Positions 9,242 through 17,864 are shown, counted from the stretch's first letter. The stretch is 64,000 nucleotides of DNA from Sphingomonas pituitosa NBRC 102491 (GCF_001598435.1 NZ_BCYY01000007.1:1-64000), one strand, 5' to 3'. A program made the numbers and translations. The notes: generated by a model not told the origin, from the sequence alone.

Positions 9242-10612
9242 CTAGTCCGCCGCGCGCGGCAACGGCCACAGGATCAGCGTGATCCGATCATGCCCGGCCG
9301 CGATGTCGAGCACCTCGCCCGCCACCACGTCGATCGGCTCCGGGAAGCTGTGCAGCACCTGCAGCCAGCCGCCGTCGTGATAGCCGTCCGGGTGGTTGTC
9401 GAACGTCACGCCGTCCCAGAGATCGATGTGCATCCACTGGACGATGCCGATCGCGCGGCCGCTGGCCGTCACCGGAACGGAAAGCCGCGCCAGCGTCGCG
9501 TCATGCTTCTTCTGCGTGAGGTCGAGCCGTACCAGCTCCACGTCGCCGGACAGCCGCTGCCACCCGGTCATGGTGCCGTGGATCGGCAGGCGCTGCGGCG
9601 CGAAGGCGGTGAAAGCCGACAGGTCGAAGCCCGAGACGTCGCCGACAAAGGCATAGCCGGCCAGATTCTCGCTGGCGACCAGACAGCCCATGGCGCTCGC
9701 CGCGCGGGGGATCACCAGTGCGTCGGGCGCCAGCAGGCGACGATGGGCGTCCTCGAACGTGTCGAGCACCTTTTCGGTCAGCAGATCACTCGACAGGATC
9801 TCGGAGACCAGGATGTCGGCAGGGGCATCCAGCTCCGCGCCCACCGCGAGTTCGGTGGAAGGCTTGGCATGGACCGTGATGCGCGCCGCATAGCCGTTCT
9901 GCGCGACGATCTGCTGCGCCATCTCGGCGATCATCGGCTCCATCTCGCAGGCGACGACCTTGCGGGCGCCGGCCCGCGCCGCCATCAGCGACAGCAGGCC
10001 GCTGCCCGCGCCGATGTCGAGCACCCGCGCCTCGGGACCTGCGACGCCGATCGCCGCCTTGATCGCCGCCTCGAAGGCGTCGTTGCGGGGCGCATCGTTC
10101 ATCATCGGGATATGCCAGAAGGGAACCGCCCCCGAGCCGAGCCGACGGACCTGGTGGCGAAGGTGCAGATTGTCCGGCTGCAGCGCCAACGCGCGGCGGA
10201 AGGTGCGGAGCGCCTCCAGATTGCGGTGCGCGTCGGCCAGCACCACGCCGAGATTGCCGAGCGCGGTGGCATTGTCCGGATCGAGCGCACAGGCGCGCTC
10301 CAGCGACGCGATCGCCTCCTCGGTGCGGTCCAGCCAGTGGAGCGTCAGGCCCTTCTCGTGCAGCGCCACGGCATGATCCGGCTCGATCGCGAGGAGCTGG
10401 TCCCACGCATGCAGCGCGTCTTCGGGGCGTGACAGCCGACCGAGCAGCCCGGCGAGCAACGGCAGGACGTCCGCCGGACGATAGTCCTGGGCCAGCGCCG
10501 CGCGATACCGGCGTTCGGCCGCCACAAGGTCCCCCTGCTCGTGCAGCGCCATCGCCTCGGCAAGGGCGACACGCGCCTCGGTCAGACGGTCGGCGGACTC
10601 GAGGTCGGTCAA
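9242..10612 (-). CDS. TPR-repeat protein arginine methyltransferase-like protein
   Basis: The 456-residue protein joins an N-terminal TPR array (about 15-150, with repeats such as ALHEKGLTLHWLDRTEEAI and ALGNLGVVLADAHRNLEAL) to a class I methyltransferase domain. The SAM motif is VLDIGAGSGLL at 197-207, with acidic Glu223 in ACEMEP. Glu271 and Glu280, in VSEILSSDLLTE, have the nine-residue spacing of the double-E loop of protein arginine methyltransferases. VQWMHIDLW, late in the protein, resembles the THW-loop region of PRMT7/PRMT9. The TTG start at 10612 follows AAGGA. Whether the substrate is protein arginine is inference. Confidence 0.8.
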   Translation of the reverse strand: MTDLESADRLTEARVALAEAMALHEQGDLVAAERRYRAALAQDYRPADVLPLLAGLLGRLSRPEDALHAWDQLLAIEPDHAVALHEKGLTLHWLDRTEEAIASLERACALDPDNATALGNLGVVLADAHRNLEALRTFRRALALQPDNLHLRHQVRRLGSGAVPFWHIPMMNDAPRNDAFEAAIKAAIGVAGPEARVLDIGAGSGLLSLMAARAGARKVVACEMEPMIAEMAQQIVAQNGYAARITVHAKPSTELAVGAELDAPADILVSEILSSDLLTEKVLDTFEDAHRRLLAPDALVIPRAASAMGCLVASENLAGYAFVGDVSGFDLSAFTAFAPQRLPIHGTMTGWQRLSGDVELVRLDLTQKKHDATLARLSVPVTASGRAIGIVQWMHIDLWDGVTFDNHPDGYHDGGWLQVLHSFPEPIDVVAGEVLDIAAGHDRITLILWPLPRAAD

Positions 10613-10719
10613 GGCAGGGTTCCTTAGGATCGGGTTGCTATAGGCGCCGCCCCGGATAGGCCAATCGACGCGGCGAGCGATAGCCCCGGTTTCCGATCCG
10701 CGCTCGCCGGGCGCACGAA

Positions 10720-10745
10720 CGCCGCCGACCCGAGGGCCGGCGGCG
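10720..10745 (-). terminator. Possible terminator hairpin downstream of the FadL-type gene
   Basis: An 8-bp GC-only stem (CGCCGCCG at 10720-10727 with its complement at 10738-10745) lies 20 bases past the stop of the FadL-type gene. It lacks a clear T tract on the minus strand, so intrinsic termination is uncertain. Confidence 0.35.
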
Positions 10746-10764
10746 TCGCTTTGGCTATCCGTGA

Positions 10765-12066
10765 TCAGAACTGGACGCGACCGCCCACGGAGAACACGAA
10801 GGCCCGTGCATTGCGCAGCTGGCCCTGCGTCAGGATCGTCGAACCCGCCGCGATCGTCGCGCGGTCGATCGGCGCGTTGGCGAAGTCGACATAATTGGCC
10901 GCGGCATCGAGCACGATGTTCTGCGTCACCGCATAGGAGCCGCCGCCGCCGAAATTCCAGCGATTGGAATCGGGCACGCGCGCGTCGCGCTGGCCGTTCT
11001 GCGTGGGCGTGGTTGCCCGCTGCACGCCCGCGCGCAGCGTCAGCGCCTGCGAGACCATATAGTCGACGCCGCCCGCATAGCTCCAGCTCTCGCGATAGTT
11101 TTCGGGCAGCGCGATGTTGAGCGGCGCCCCGAGACGGATCGCGTCGAACTTGTCCCAGTTATAGTGCACCACCTGGCCGTTGAGCGTCAGCCTGTCGGTG
11201 GCGCGCCAGCGGATGCCGGCGATCTGCTGCGCCGGCGTGTAGAAATCCGCCTGCACGTTCGACAGCGCAAGGTTGCTCGCCGCGAGGGGGCCGACCAGCC
11301 CGCTCACCGTCAGCTCGCCCTTCAGCTTGTGGCGGATGGCGGACTTGTAGCTGAAGCCGGCGGTCACCCGGTCGCTGTGCATCTGGAAGCCGGCGCTCCA
11401 GCCCACATCCCAGCCATCGCCCTTCAGTTCCTGCCGCCCATCGGGCAGGCTGGCGAGCACATTGGGCAGCGCGTTGCTGAGGCTGGCGTCGGTATATTCG
11501 ACATTGGCCGCCGCACCGACGCGCAGCCAGTCGGTCACCGACACCGCGATCGAGGGCTGGATGTCGACGGTGCGCAGCCGGGTGCGGTCGGCGCTGTAGC
11601 GGGCCCAGCTGCTCGACGCATAGTCCGTGGTGAAGCTGTACGGCGACGTCACCGCGAGCCCGAGCGCGATGCGATGGCCGAGCGGCACCGCGATCGCGCC
11701 CGAGGGCAGCACGCCGTTGTTGATCGGGTTGCGGCTGGTCGTCTCGCCACCGATGGCGGTTGCGGGCTGGCCGCCGGGTCGGCGGATCAGCGTGCCGGTA
11801 TCGACCACCTGGCCGCGCGGCAGGATCGCCGCTGCGTTGAGGTTCACTTCGATACGCTCGGCATCGGCGATCGCCGCCGGGTTCCACCAGAGCGAGGCAG
11901 CGCCGGTATCGGCGACCTCGCCCGAAAAGGCGCGCCCGGCGCCGCGGGCAGACTGTTCCTGGAGGTAGAAGGCCTGGGCATGGGCAGCACCCGCAAAGCC
12001 GGCGCTGGCCGCCAGCGTGGTGCCCGCGGCGAGGAGGAGCTTCATCTTGTTCATGTTGGTTCTCAC
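10765..12066 (-). CDS. Outer-membrane transport protein, FadL/OmpP1 family
   Basis: This 433-residue beta-barrel protein starts with a signal peptide (MNKMKLLLAAGTTLAASAG, cleaved near AHA-QAF). It then shows the FadL/TodX hatch signature GAGRAFSGEVADTGAASLWW followed by NPAAIA. It ends in Phe (GGRVQF), as outer-membrane barrels do. FadL proteins move long-chain fatty acids or other hydrophobic substrates across the outer membrane; the substrate here is unknown. The GTG at 12066 gives the longest frame, but ATG codons at 12054 or 12045 are equally reasonable. It appears monocistronic or to head a pair with the minus-strand methyltransferase gene. Confidence 0.9.
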   Translation of the reverse strand: MRTNMNKMKLLLAAGTTLAASAGFAGAAHAQAFYLQEQSARGAGRAFSGEVADTGAASLWWNPAAIADAERIEVNLNAAAILPRGQVVDTGTLIRRPGGQPATAIGGETTSRNPINNGVLPSGAIAVPLGHRIALGLAVTSPYSFTTDYASSSWARYSADRTRLRTVDIQPSIAVSVTDWLRVGAAANVEYTDASLSNALPNVLASLPDGRQELKGDGWDVGWSAGFQMHSDRVTAGFSYKSAIRHKLKGELTVSGLVGPLAASNLALSNVQADFYTPAQQIAGIRWRATDRLTLNGQVVHYNWDKFDAIRLGAPLNIALPENYRESWSYAGGVDYMVSQALTLRAGVQRATTPTQNGQRDARVPDSNRWNFGGGGSYAVTQNIVLDAAANYVDFANAPIDRATIAAGSTILTQGQLRNARAFVFSVGGRVQF

Positions 12067-12101
12067 GCTACTGGGGTACGGGACGGTCGCGCGGGCGACG
12101 G

Positions 12102-12509
12102 TCAGCGAACCCGGGTCCAGGTCTGGGTACGGCAGAAGGGCTTGAACACGCAGCCGCGCAGCTTCAGCTGGTCGGCGCCGGCCAGGGTGATGTCGGCGCT
12201 ATAGGTCTTGCCGTCCTCGGCATTGTAGATCTTGCCGCCGCTCCAGTTGGCGCCGTCGGCGGTGAAGCCGCTCAGGATCTGGAGGCCTTTCAGCGGGCGG
12301 TTGCGCAGCTGGGCGTTCGAATTCTTGGTATCGCGCAGATCGGGGTTGGTGCGCAGCGCGTCCGAGGTCAGGATCCGCCCACAGATCGAAGGACCGCAGC
12401 GCTGGATCTCGACGATCGCATTGCGCGTTTGGGTCTTCCAGCGGCCTATTGCACCCTCTCCGGCTTGCGGTGCTGCTACCAGCATCGCGACAAGCAAACT
12501 CATCCACAT
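12102..12509 (-). CDS. DUF2147 family secreted protein
   Basis: The 135-residue protein has a short signal peptide (to about residue 17, ending near APQAGEG) and a DUF2147-type domain. That domain begins IGRWKTQTRNAIVEI and contains CGRILT, RPLKGLQIL and the GKIYNAEDGKTYSAD strand, followed by LKLRGCVF and QTWTRV near the end. The family is periplasmic and of unknown function. Four cysteines could form two disulfides. ATG starts exist at 12509 and 12503. It is on the same strand as the FadL-type gene, 35 bases upstream of it, so cotranscription is possible. Confidence 0.88.
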   Translation of the reverse strand: MWMSLLVAMLVAAPQAGEGAIGRWKTQTRNAIVEIQRCGPSICGRILTSDALRTNPDLRDTKNSNAQLRNRPLKGLQILSGFTADGANWSGGKIYNAEDGKTYSADITLAGADQLKLRGCVFKPFCRTQTWTRVR

Positions 12510-12655
12510 ACTTGTTTTTCCATTGTCTCATGTTCCCGCTGCGGATTAACCGCAACGAGGACAGACATGGCGTATATTTACGCTCCAGCCTCTCCTGGGC
12601 TGGAACCATACCCATTCCTCAAAGTTCCGCAATAACGGGTATGTTTCCGAAAATT

Positions 12656-13378
12656 TCAGGCTGTGCGGCGGCGATGGGCGATCCGGCGCGCGGTCTCGAT
12701 CGGAGCGGCAAAGGAGGTGCCGGTGCCGGTCACCGCGCGACCGTCCGCCAGGCTCGTGGGCACATCGACGCCGCGCTGCCACACATAGAGATAGCCCTGC
12801 ATCGCGGGCTCCGGTCGGTTGGTCCCCGTCCAGGGCTTGCCGGCCGCATCCAGCGCGCCGACGAGCACCGCATTGGGGAAGCCCTGCCGCGCCATCGCCA
12901 GATTGCCCGGGCGCGAGAGGCCGTTGTTGCCGGCTGCAAGCACCACCACGATCCCTGCGGCGGCGGCATCGCGCACCGCGGCGGTAATCGCGGGATCGTC
13001 CGCCAGGGCGAGCGAGATGTTGATTGCATCCACCTTCAGGTCGATCGCCTTGCGGATCGCGGCGACGATCGGCGCGGCGCTCGGCTGACAAGGCGGGTTC
13101 GCCCCCGGCCGGCAGCCCGCCGGATCGTCGATCCGCAGCGACACGATCGCCACCTCGCCCGCCGCCGCACGGCTGAGGATGGTGGCAACCATCGTGCCAT
13201 GGTCGTAGCGCGGACGGAACGCCGGACGATCCGCGCCCGCAAGGTCGTATTCGGCGATCAGTTTGCCGTGCAGCTCGGGCGTCTCCGCCACGCCGCTGTC
13301 GATGATCGCGACCCGCGGCGCCGCCGCCGGCGAGCTTGCCGCCACCGCTGCGAACAGCGCCATTCCCAGCAGGGGCAT
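12656..13378 (-). CDS. Subtilisin-like serine peptidase (S8 family), secreted
   Basis: The 240-residue protein carries a signal peptide (about 1-20) and a compact S8 domain. The full triad is visible: Asp27 in AIIDSGV, His60 in YDHGTMVATI and Ser222 in GTGTSFAAP, with the oxyanion Asn151 in LAAGNNG. It has no propeptide of the usual length, since Asp27 comes almost immediately after the signal. It also ends soon after the Ser motif in a basic tail (RRIAHRRRTA), so it is shorter than most subtilases. Substrate unknown. Confidence 0.88.
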   Translation of the reverse strand: MPLLGMALFAAVAASSPAAAPRVAIIDSGVAETPELHGKLIAEYDLAGADRPAFRPRYDHGTMVATILSRAAAGEVAIVSLRIDDPAGCRPGANPPCQPSAAPIVAAIRKAIDLKVDAINISLALADDPAITAAVRDAAAAGIVVVLAAGNNGLSRPGNLAMARQGFPNAVLVGALDAAGKPWTGTNRPEPAMQGYLYVWQRGVDVPTSLADGRAVTGTGTSFAAPIETARRIAHRRRTA

Positions 13379-13513
13379 GTCTCACTCCGCCCGTCGACCA
13401 AACTCGCGGCAACATTAGGAGAAATACGTTAACAACTGCTTCAGCAGAGGCTCCGGCTTGCCCCGCAGCGCACGCCATGCCAGCGGGCGGGCGTCATTCC
13501 AGGGAGTATTTCC

Positions 13514-13987
13514 ATGTCGAAGGCGACGCGCGCCACACGGATGCTGGAAGCGGCGAAGACCGCCTTCACCGTACACAGCTACGACTATGATCCCGATGCC
13601 GATGCGATTGGGATGCAGGCGGCGGAGGCGCTGGGCGAACCGCCAGCGCGCGTGCTGAAGACGCTGATGGCAAGGGTGGACGGCAAGCCGGTGCTCGCCA
13701 TCCTCCCTTCGGACCGGCAGGTCGCGATGAAGAAGCTCGCTGCGGCGCTGGGGGGCAAATCGGCCGAGATGATGAAGCCCGCCGATGCGGAGCGCCTGTC
13801 CGGTTACAAGGTGGGCGGTATCAGCCCGTTCGGCCAGACGAAGACGCTCCCCGCCGTGATCGAGGAAGCGGCGATCGGGGAGCCTTATGTCTACATCAAC
13901 GGCGGCCAGCGCGGGCTGCAGATACGGCTTGCCCCGCAGGATGCGGCACGGCTGCTCGATGCGACGGTGACCGCGATCGTCGCCTGA
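13514..13987 (+). CDS. ybaK: Cys-tRNA(Pro)/Cys-tRNA(Cys) deacylase, YbaK type
   Basis: The 157-residue protein fits the YbaK/EbsC editing family. It has an N-terminal TRATRMLEAAKTAF segment followed by HSYDYDPDA, then KTLMARVDGKPVLAILP with the conserved lysine, GYKVGGISPFGQTK, and the C-terminal VYINGGQRGLQI. YbaK hydrolyses cysteine wrongly attached to tRNA-Pro. Length is standard. The ATG is preceded by AGGGAG. It stands alone on the plus strand, diverging from the subtilase gene and converging on the next gene three bases later. Confidence 0.93.
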   Translation: MSKATRATRMLEAAKTAFTVHSYDYDPDADAIGMQAAEALGEPPARVLKTLMARVDGKPVLAILPSDRQVAMKKLAAALGGKSAEMMKPADAERLSGYKVGGISPFGQTKTLPAVIEEAAIGEPYVYINGGQRGLQIRLAPQDAARLLDATVTAIVA

Positions 13988-13990
13988 GCC

Positions 13991-14587
13991 TCAGAGCGGC
14001 TGGGCGTGGCGAGCGGCGTCGCGCAGCAGTTCGACGACGTGCTCCAGCAGCGCCGGTCGCCCCTTGGGGCCCTGCACCACCGTGGCATAGACATAGGCAT
14101 GGACCTTGGCGCGCAACCGCGCCTCGGCGCGCAGGCGCATCCAGTCCCCCGGCGCACCGCCGCGCCCGAGGCCGCCCGCGATCGGCAGCCCCGTCGCCGC
14201 GCCCCTGAAAAGCCCGGTCAGCGCCGCGCCCCCGGCGGCGGCCCAGTCGCCCAGTTCCTCCATCATGTCGCGCATCAGGTTGGCGTCGATCGGCAGCGGC
14301 TGCCACTGGAGATGGTGCCACGCGATCGGCTGGAGCGCCCTGCCCGCCTCCTCTATCACGCGGCGCGCCAGCGGATCGGCGACCTGCCGCACCACCGGCG
14401 CGATGCGGGCGCCGACAAAGCGCGTCTGCTCGATCAGCCCGTCGCGCCAGTCGGCCTGGGAGAGATCGGTGTCGAAGGTCTCGACGAGATCGGCCGCGGC
14501 CTGTTGCAGCACCGCACGCGCCATCGCGATGTGGACGTCGCGCCACCGGCGGATCTCGCCCCGACCGAACAGGCGCATCAGGACCAA
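13991..14587 (-). CDS. Hypothetical protein of the T2SS border
   Basis: A 198-residue protein I do not recognise. It is mostly helical and Arg/Ala-rich, with no signal peptide. Two tryptophan-rich patches (RRWRDVHIA, AWHHLQWQPLP) and a glycine-rich stretch near 130-145 stand out. The TTG at 14587 has GGAG eight bases upstream; the ATG at 14578 is the alternative. It lies 59 bases past gspK on the same strand, so it may be transcribed with the pseudopilin genes. An antisense-frame artefact is less likely because no plus-strand gene covers it. Confidence 0.6.
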   Translation of the reverse strand: MVLMRLFGRGEIRRWRDVHIAMARAVLQQAAADLVETFDTDLSQADWRDGLIEQTRFVGARIAPVVRQVADPLARRVIEEAGRALQPIAWHHLQWQPLPIDANLMRDMMEELGDWAAAGGAALTGLFRGAATGLPIAGGLGRGGAPGDWMRLRAEARLRAKVHAYVYATVVQGPKGRPALLEHVVELLRDAARHAQPL

Positions 14588-14646
14588 GACAGGAACTCCA
14601 GGATCATCGGCGAACCAGACCAGAAATGTCGGGCAAGCTCAATCGT

Positions 14647-15531
14647 TCACCGCGCGGCGAAGCCGGGCACGCCGGGCGGGACCGCAGCATTGCGCCAGCG
14701 TTCCACCGGAACCGTCTCCAGCCTGCCGTCCCTGGTCCGCCGCCGCTGGATCAGCGTCGCCTCCTGCTGCGACGTGCCGCCGATCGTCGCCCGGGTGCGC
14801 ACCCAGAAGCTGGTCGAGCGGAACGAGCAGCCCCAGGGCAGCGTGACGTGCTGGTCGTCGAGATCCTTCAGCGTCAGGTACCCCTGGCGGGCACGGACCT
14901 GTACCAGCCGGCTGGCCGCAAGCGGATCCTTGAACAGCATCTGCATCAGTTCCGGCTCGGCGGCGTTGAGGTTGATCGAAGTGATGCCGGGCAGCGCCGT
15001 CACCACCTTTTCCAGCCGGTCCGCGATCTTGGGGTCGAGCCCGGCGAGCCGCAGCGGGCGCAGATCGGTGATCGGCCCCTGCAACCGCACATATTGGATC
15101 GCCGCCACCACCTGTTCGGGCGGCATGTCGATCTCGTTGGCGATTTCCTGCAGCAGCACCACCGCCCCCGCCTCGCCGCTCCGCACCGAATTGATGTTGA
15201 ACCGCCCTTCGGCATCGCCGATCGCGAGGTCGAACGTGCCGCCCTCGATCGGTGCGGCGGTAACCGCGATCTTTGCCCAGGCCTCGCCACGATGGTCGAC
15301 ATCGCCTGCCGTCTCGCCGTCACGGCGGAGCGCCACCAGTGCCGAAAGCTCGCCGCCGCGCACGATCGCCTGCGCCCGCGCGGCCTCGCGCATGCGCAGC
15401 CCGCGATCGAGCGCCAGTTCCTCGCGGTCGATCATCAGCAGCACCAGGCCGCTGGCGATCGCGACGAACATCAGCACGTTGACGAGGATCATGCCGCGCT
15501 CGTCGTCGCGGGGTTCGCGGCGGCGGCTCAT
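14647..15531 (-). CDS. gspK: Type II secretion minor pseudopilin GspK
   Basis: GspK caps the pseudopilus tip. The 294-residue protein has a prepilin peptide with predicted cleavage at Gly13 before MILVNVLMFVAIASG. The usual Glu at +5 is missing, which is normal for GspK. The body includes GDAEGRFNINSV and GITSINLNAAEPE, which fit the GspK SAM-like and pilin domains. The ATG overlaps the gspJ stop by four bases. Prepilin peptidase is not encoded in the window. Confidence 0.93.
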   Translation of the reverse strand: MSRRREPRDDERGMILVNVLMFVAIASGLVLLMIDREELALDRGLRMREAARAQAIVRGGELSALVALRRDGETAGDVDHRGEAWAKIAVTAAPIEGGTFDLAIGDAEGRFNINSVRSGEAGAVVLLQEIANEIDMPPEQVVAAIQYVRLQGPITDLRPLRLAGLDPKIADRLEKVVTALPGITSINLNAAEPELMQMLFKDPLAASRLVQVRARQGYLTLKDLDDQHVTLPWGCSFRSTSFWVRTRATIGGTSQQEATLIQRRRTRDGRLETVPVERWRNAAVPPGVPGFAAR

Positions 15532-16082
15532 TGCGGCGGCGCCTCCTGCGCGCGGGCGGGCAAGGTCACCACCCGGCGAAGCGTCACCGGCGCGCCGCCG
15601 GGGCCCGCCGCCTGCACGTCGAGCGCGATGGCACGCGGCCAGCGCGCCTTGGCTTCGCTACTGTCGTCGATCGGCCAGCGATCGATCCAGCCGCGGTCCC
15701 AGAACCGCCACCGCGCGGTAACCACGCCCGGCAGCAGCAATTGCGGCCCCGGCGCGGCGCGAATCAGCGTGCCTCCCGCCAGCGCATAGCGAACCTGCGT
15801 CGCCGTTCCTCCCGTCCCCGGTGCGCTGCGCACGAACGAGAGGCGATCGCCACCCCCTTCGATGGAGCCGCTCGCCACCTGGTCGAGATCGCTGGTCAGC
15901 ACGAACATCGTCCGCTGCAGCGCCGCCAGCCGGTCCAGCCGTGCCTCGGTCCGTCCGTTCACGCGCAGGATGCCGTCCACCAGGGCCAGCCCCGCCACCG
16001 CGATCAGCGCGAACAGCCCGAGCGAGATCATCAGTTCGATCAGCGTGAAGCCGGACTCGCCGGCTTCAGGGCGTCGATTCAC
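15528..16082 (-). CDS. gspJ: Type II secretion minor pseudopilin GspJ
   Basis: The 184-residue protein has a classic type IV pilin-like N terminus. Cleavage is predicted after Gly11, giving FTLIELMISLGLFALI with Glu at mature position 5. The rest matches GspJ in size and in the LTSDLDQVASG and VTARWRFWDR regions. It joins GspI and GspK in the pseudopilus tip. It overlaps gspK and the upstream LpoA-like gene by four bases each, forming a three-gene coupled unit. Confidence 0.93.
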   Translation of the reverse strand: MNRRPEAGESGFTLIELMISLGLFALIAVAGLALVDGILRVNGRTEARLDRLAALQRTMFVLTSDLDQVASGSIEGGGDRLSFVRSAPGTGGTATQVRYALAGGTLIRAAPGPQLLLPGVVTARWRFWDRGWIDRWPIDDSSEAKARWPRAIALDVQAAGPGGAPVTLRRVVTLPARAQEAPPQ

Positions 16083-17113
16083 GAGCCCGAACTCACCGCG
16101 ACGCTGGCATAGCCGTCGCGCGAGGCGACCACGATCGCGAAGTCGCGCGCCACCGATCCGTCGGTGCGGAAGCGCACCGGCCCGGTGACGCCGTGGAAGC
16201 CCTTGGCGTCGACCAGCCCGTTCATGTTCAGCGCATTGGCTTCGCGCAGCTTGTTGGCGACACCGGCGGCATCATAGGCCAGCGCGGTGATCGTGCCGGG
16301 ATCGCCGCCATTCTTCGCGGCGAACGCCTGAGCGAAGGAGGCAAAGGCCCCCGGATCCGGGCAGGCGAGCCAGGCGCCGTCGAGCGCCGCGAGCGAATCC
16401 GGCCGATTGTCGAGTCCCTGCAGCGTGCCGAGCAGTTGTACGCCGCTGCCCTTCAGCGCCCGCGCGGCGGCAAGCACGCCCTCACCGCTGCCGGGCAGCA
16501 GCACCGCATCGGGCGCGTCGCCTGCCTGGGGAAGCGGCTGGCCCGGCTTCACCTGCAGCACCCGCAGCGCGATGCCGATCTCGCTCTCCATGCGGCCGGC
16601 GGACAGGCTGGCGGCGGCGCACCAGGCCGAACCGTCGTCGACCATCACCACCGAACGCACGCCGCGGGTGCGGGCATAGCGGAGCACGGCGCTGGTCACC
16701 TGCGCGGCAGTGATGCCGAAGATCCAGACGCCCGGCTGGCGCAGCACCGAATCGTTGCTGAAGGAAATCACCGGCACCCGGCTTGCCACCGTGCTGCCGA
16801 CGGCAGGCACTTCGGCAGCGGTGAGCGGCCCCAGGATCAGCGCCGGGTGCTGGCGGAGCGCCTCGGCGGCGGCGCGGGCGGCGCCTTCCGCCGTTCCGCC
16901 GGTATCGAAGGCGAGCACGAAATTGGCGTTTTCCGCGAGCAACGCCGCCTGCCGCATGCTACGGCCCAGCTCCGCTCGCGGTCCGTTGAGCGGGAGCAAC
17001 AGGGCGATCGGGCGCTTGTCCTTCTTCTCGCCCGCCCATGCGTTGGAGGATAGCGATGCCGCGGATAGGACGAGGCCCGAGGGCAGCAGCCGCAGCAGGG
17101 ACCGACGGTCCAT
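16079..17113 (-). CDS. Periplasmic-binding-type protein, LpoA-like penicillin-binding protein activator
   Basis: The 344-residue protein (from the ATG at 17113) starts MDRRSLLRLLPSG, a twin-arginine-like signal region, and is followed by a type I periplasmic-binding fold. The N-terminal strand reads PIALLLPLNGPRAELG, then LILGPLTAAEVPAVG and TALAYDAAGVAN. This is the branched-chain-amino-acid-binding/LpoA superfamily, and no transporter genes are nearby. GGAG eight bases before the ATG supports this start over a GTG ten codons upstream. It overlaps gspJ by four bases, so it is coexpressed with T2SS pseudopilins. A role in peptidoglycan remodelling during assembly is inference. Confidence 0.8.
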   Translation of the reverse strand: MDRRSLLRLLPSGLVLSAASLSSNAWAGEKKDKRPIALLLPLNGPRAELGRSMRQAALLAENANFVLAFDTGGTAEGAARAAAEALRQHPALILGPLTAAEVPAVGSTVASRVPVISFSNDSVLRQPGVWIFGITAAQVTSAVLRYARTRGVRSVVMVDDGSAWCAAASLSAGRMESEIGIALRVLQVKPGQPLPQAGDAPDAVLLPGSGEGVLAAARALKGSGVQLLGTLQGLDNRPDSLAALDGAWLACPDPGAFASFAQAFAAKNGGDPGTITALAYDAAGVANKLREANALNMNGLVDAKGFHGVTGPVRFRTDGSVARDFAIVVASRDGYASVAVSSGS

Positions 17114-17829
17114 TGCGAACTCCGGATTCAGCGAATGAGGCACGGCGGCGTCTTATCCTCTTCGCCGGGCTGGGCATAGGGGCCTATGCGCTGGCGATGC
17201 TGGCCACCGCACCGGCGAGCCTGCTCGTCCGAAACGTGCCGTGGCGCAGCGGCGTGGCGGGGACGATCTGGAACGGCCAAGTCGGCGTGGCCGGGGGGAG
17301 CAAGCTCGAATGGCAGCTGGCGCCGCTACGCTCGCTGACCAGCCTGGGGCTGGCGGCGGACTGGAAGGCGAGCGGACCGGATACCGATCTCGGCGGGCGC
17401 GCGCTGGTGCATCTGGGCGGTCGGACGGTGCTCGATCATGTCAGCGGCGCGGCCGACGCCAGCCTGCTCCAGGCGATCCAGCCGGACCTGCCCTTCACCT
17501 GCCAGCTGGTGATGCAGGTGGAAATGGCGCGGATCGCCGTGCGCGGCGGCGCGCAGATGCTCGACGGCAAGGTGACCACCGATCCCGGCAGTTGCCGCCC
17601 GAAGGCCGGCGGCGGATCGACCGCGGTGCCGGCGCTGCTGCTGACCGCGGAACATGTCGGTCCGCGCACCACGATCCGGCTGACCCCCGCAACGCAGCGG
17701 CGGCAATTGCTGCTCGACGCGATCCTCAGCGAGGACGGGACGCTGGACATCGGCATGAGCAAGGACGGCGCGGCGGCGCTGCCGTTCGTCGGCCTCCCCG
17801 GCGGGGCACGGATTCAGGGGAAGATGTGA
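17056..17829 (+). CDS. gspN: Type II secretion protein GspN
   Basis: GspN is an accessory inner-membrane T2SS protein with a large periplasmic part. The 257-residue protein has a hydrophobic anchor (LILFAGLGIGAYALAMLAT, about 33-51). It continues with ASLLVRNVPWRSGVAGTIWN, the GspN-type strand that resembles LPS- and lipoprotein-handling proteins. The ATG at 17056 is chosen for its strong GGAGGA ribosome-binding site five bases upstream; it is in frame and 25 residues longer at the N terminus than many GspN. This start makes it overlap the head of the divergent LpoA-like gene by 58 bases. Confidence 0.85.
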   Translation: MPRIGRGPRAAAAAGTDGPLRTPDSANEARRRLILFAGLGIGAYALAMLATAPASLLVRNVPWRSGVAGTIWNGQVGVAGGSKLEWQLAPLRSLTSLGLAADWKASGPDTDLGGRALVHLGGRTVLDHVSGAADASLLQAIQPDLPFTCQLVMQVEMARIAVRGGAQMLDGKVTTDPGSCRPKAGGGSTAVPALLLTAEHVGPRTTIRLTPATQRRQLLLDAILSEDGTLDIGMSKDGAAALPFVGLPGGARIQGKM

Positions 17830-17831
17830 TC

Positions 17832-17864
17832 AAAAGCCCTCTCCCGCTGCGGGAGAGGGCTTTT
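17832..17864. terminator. Bidirectional intrinsic terminator between gspN and gspF
   Basis: A perfect 15-bp stem (AAAAGCCCTCTCCCG with its complement) around a three-base CTG loop. It gives a T tract on both strands, so it can end gspN on plus and gspF on minus. The gspF stop codon lies within its right flank. Confidence 0.92.

Noticed and set aside
12546-13478. A 310-codon frame overlapping the subtilase gene on the same strand
   Set aside because: The subtilase frame has the full catalytic triad; this frame is shifted and Gly/Arg-rich.
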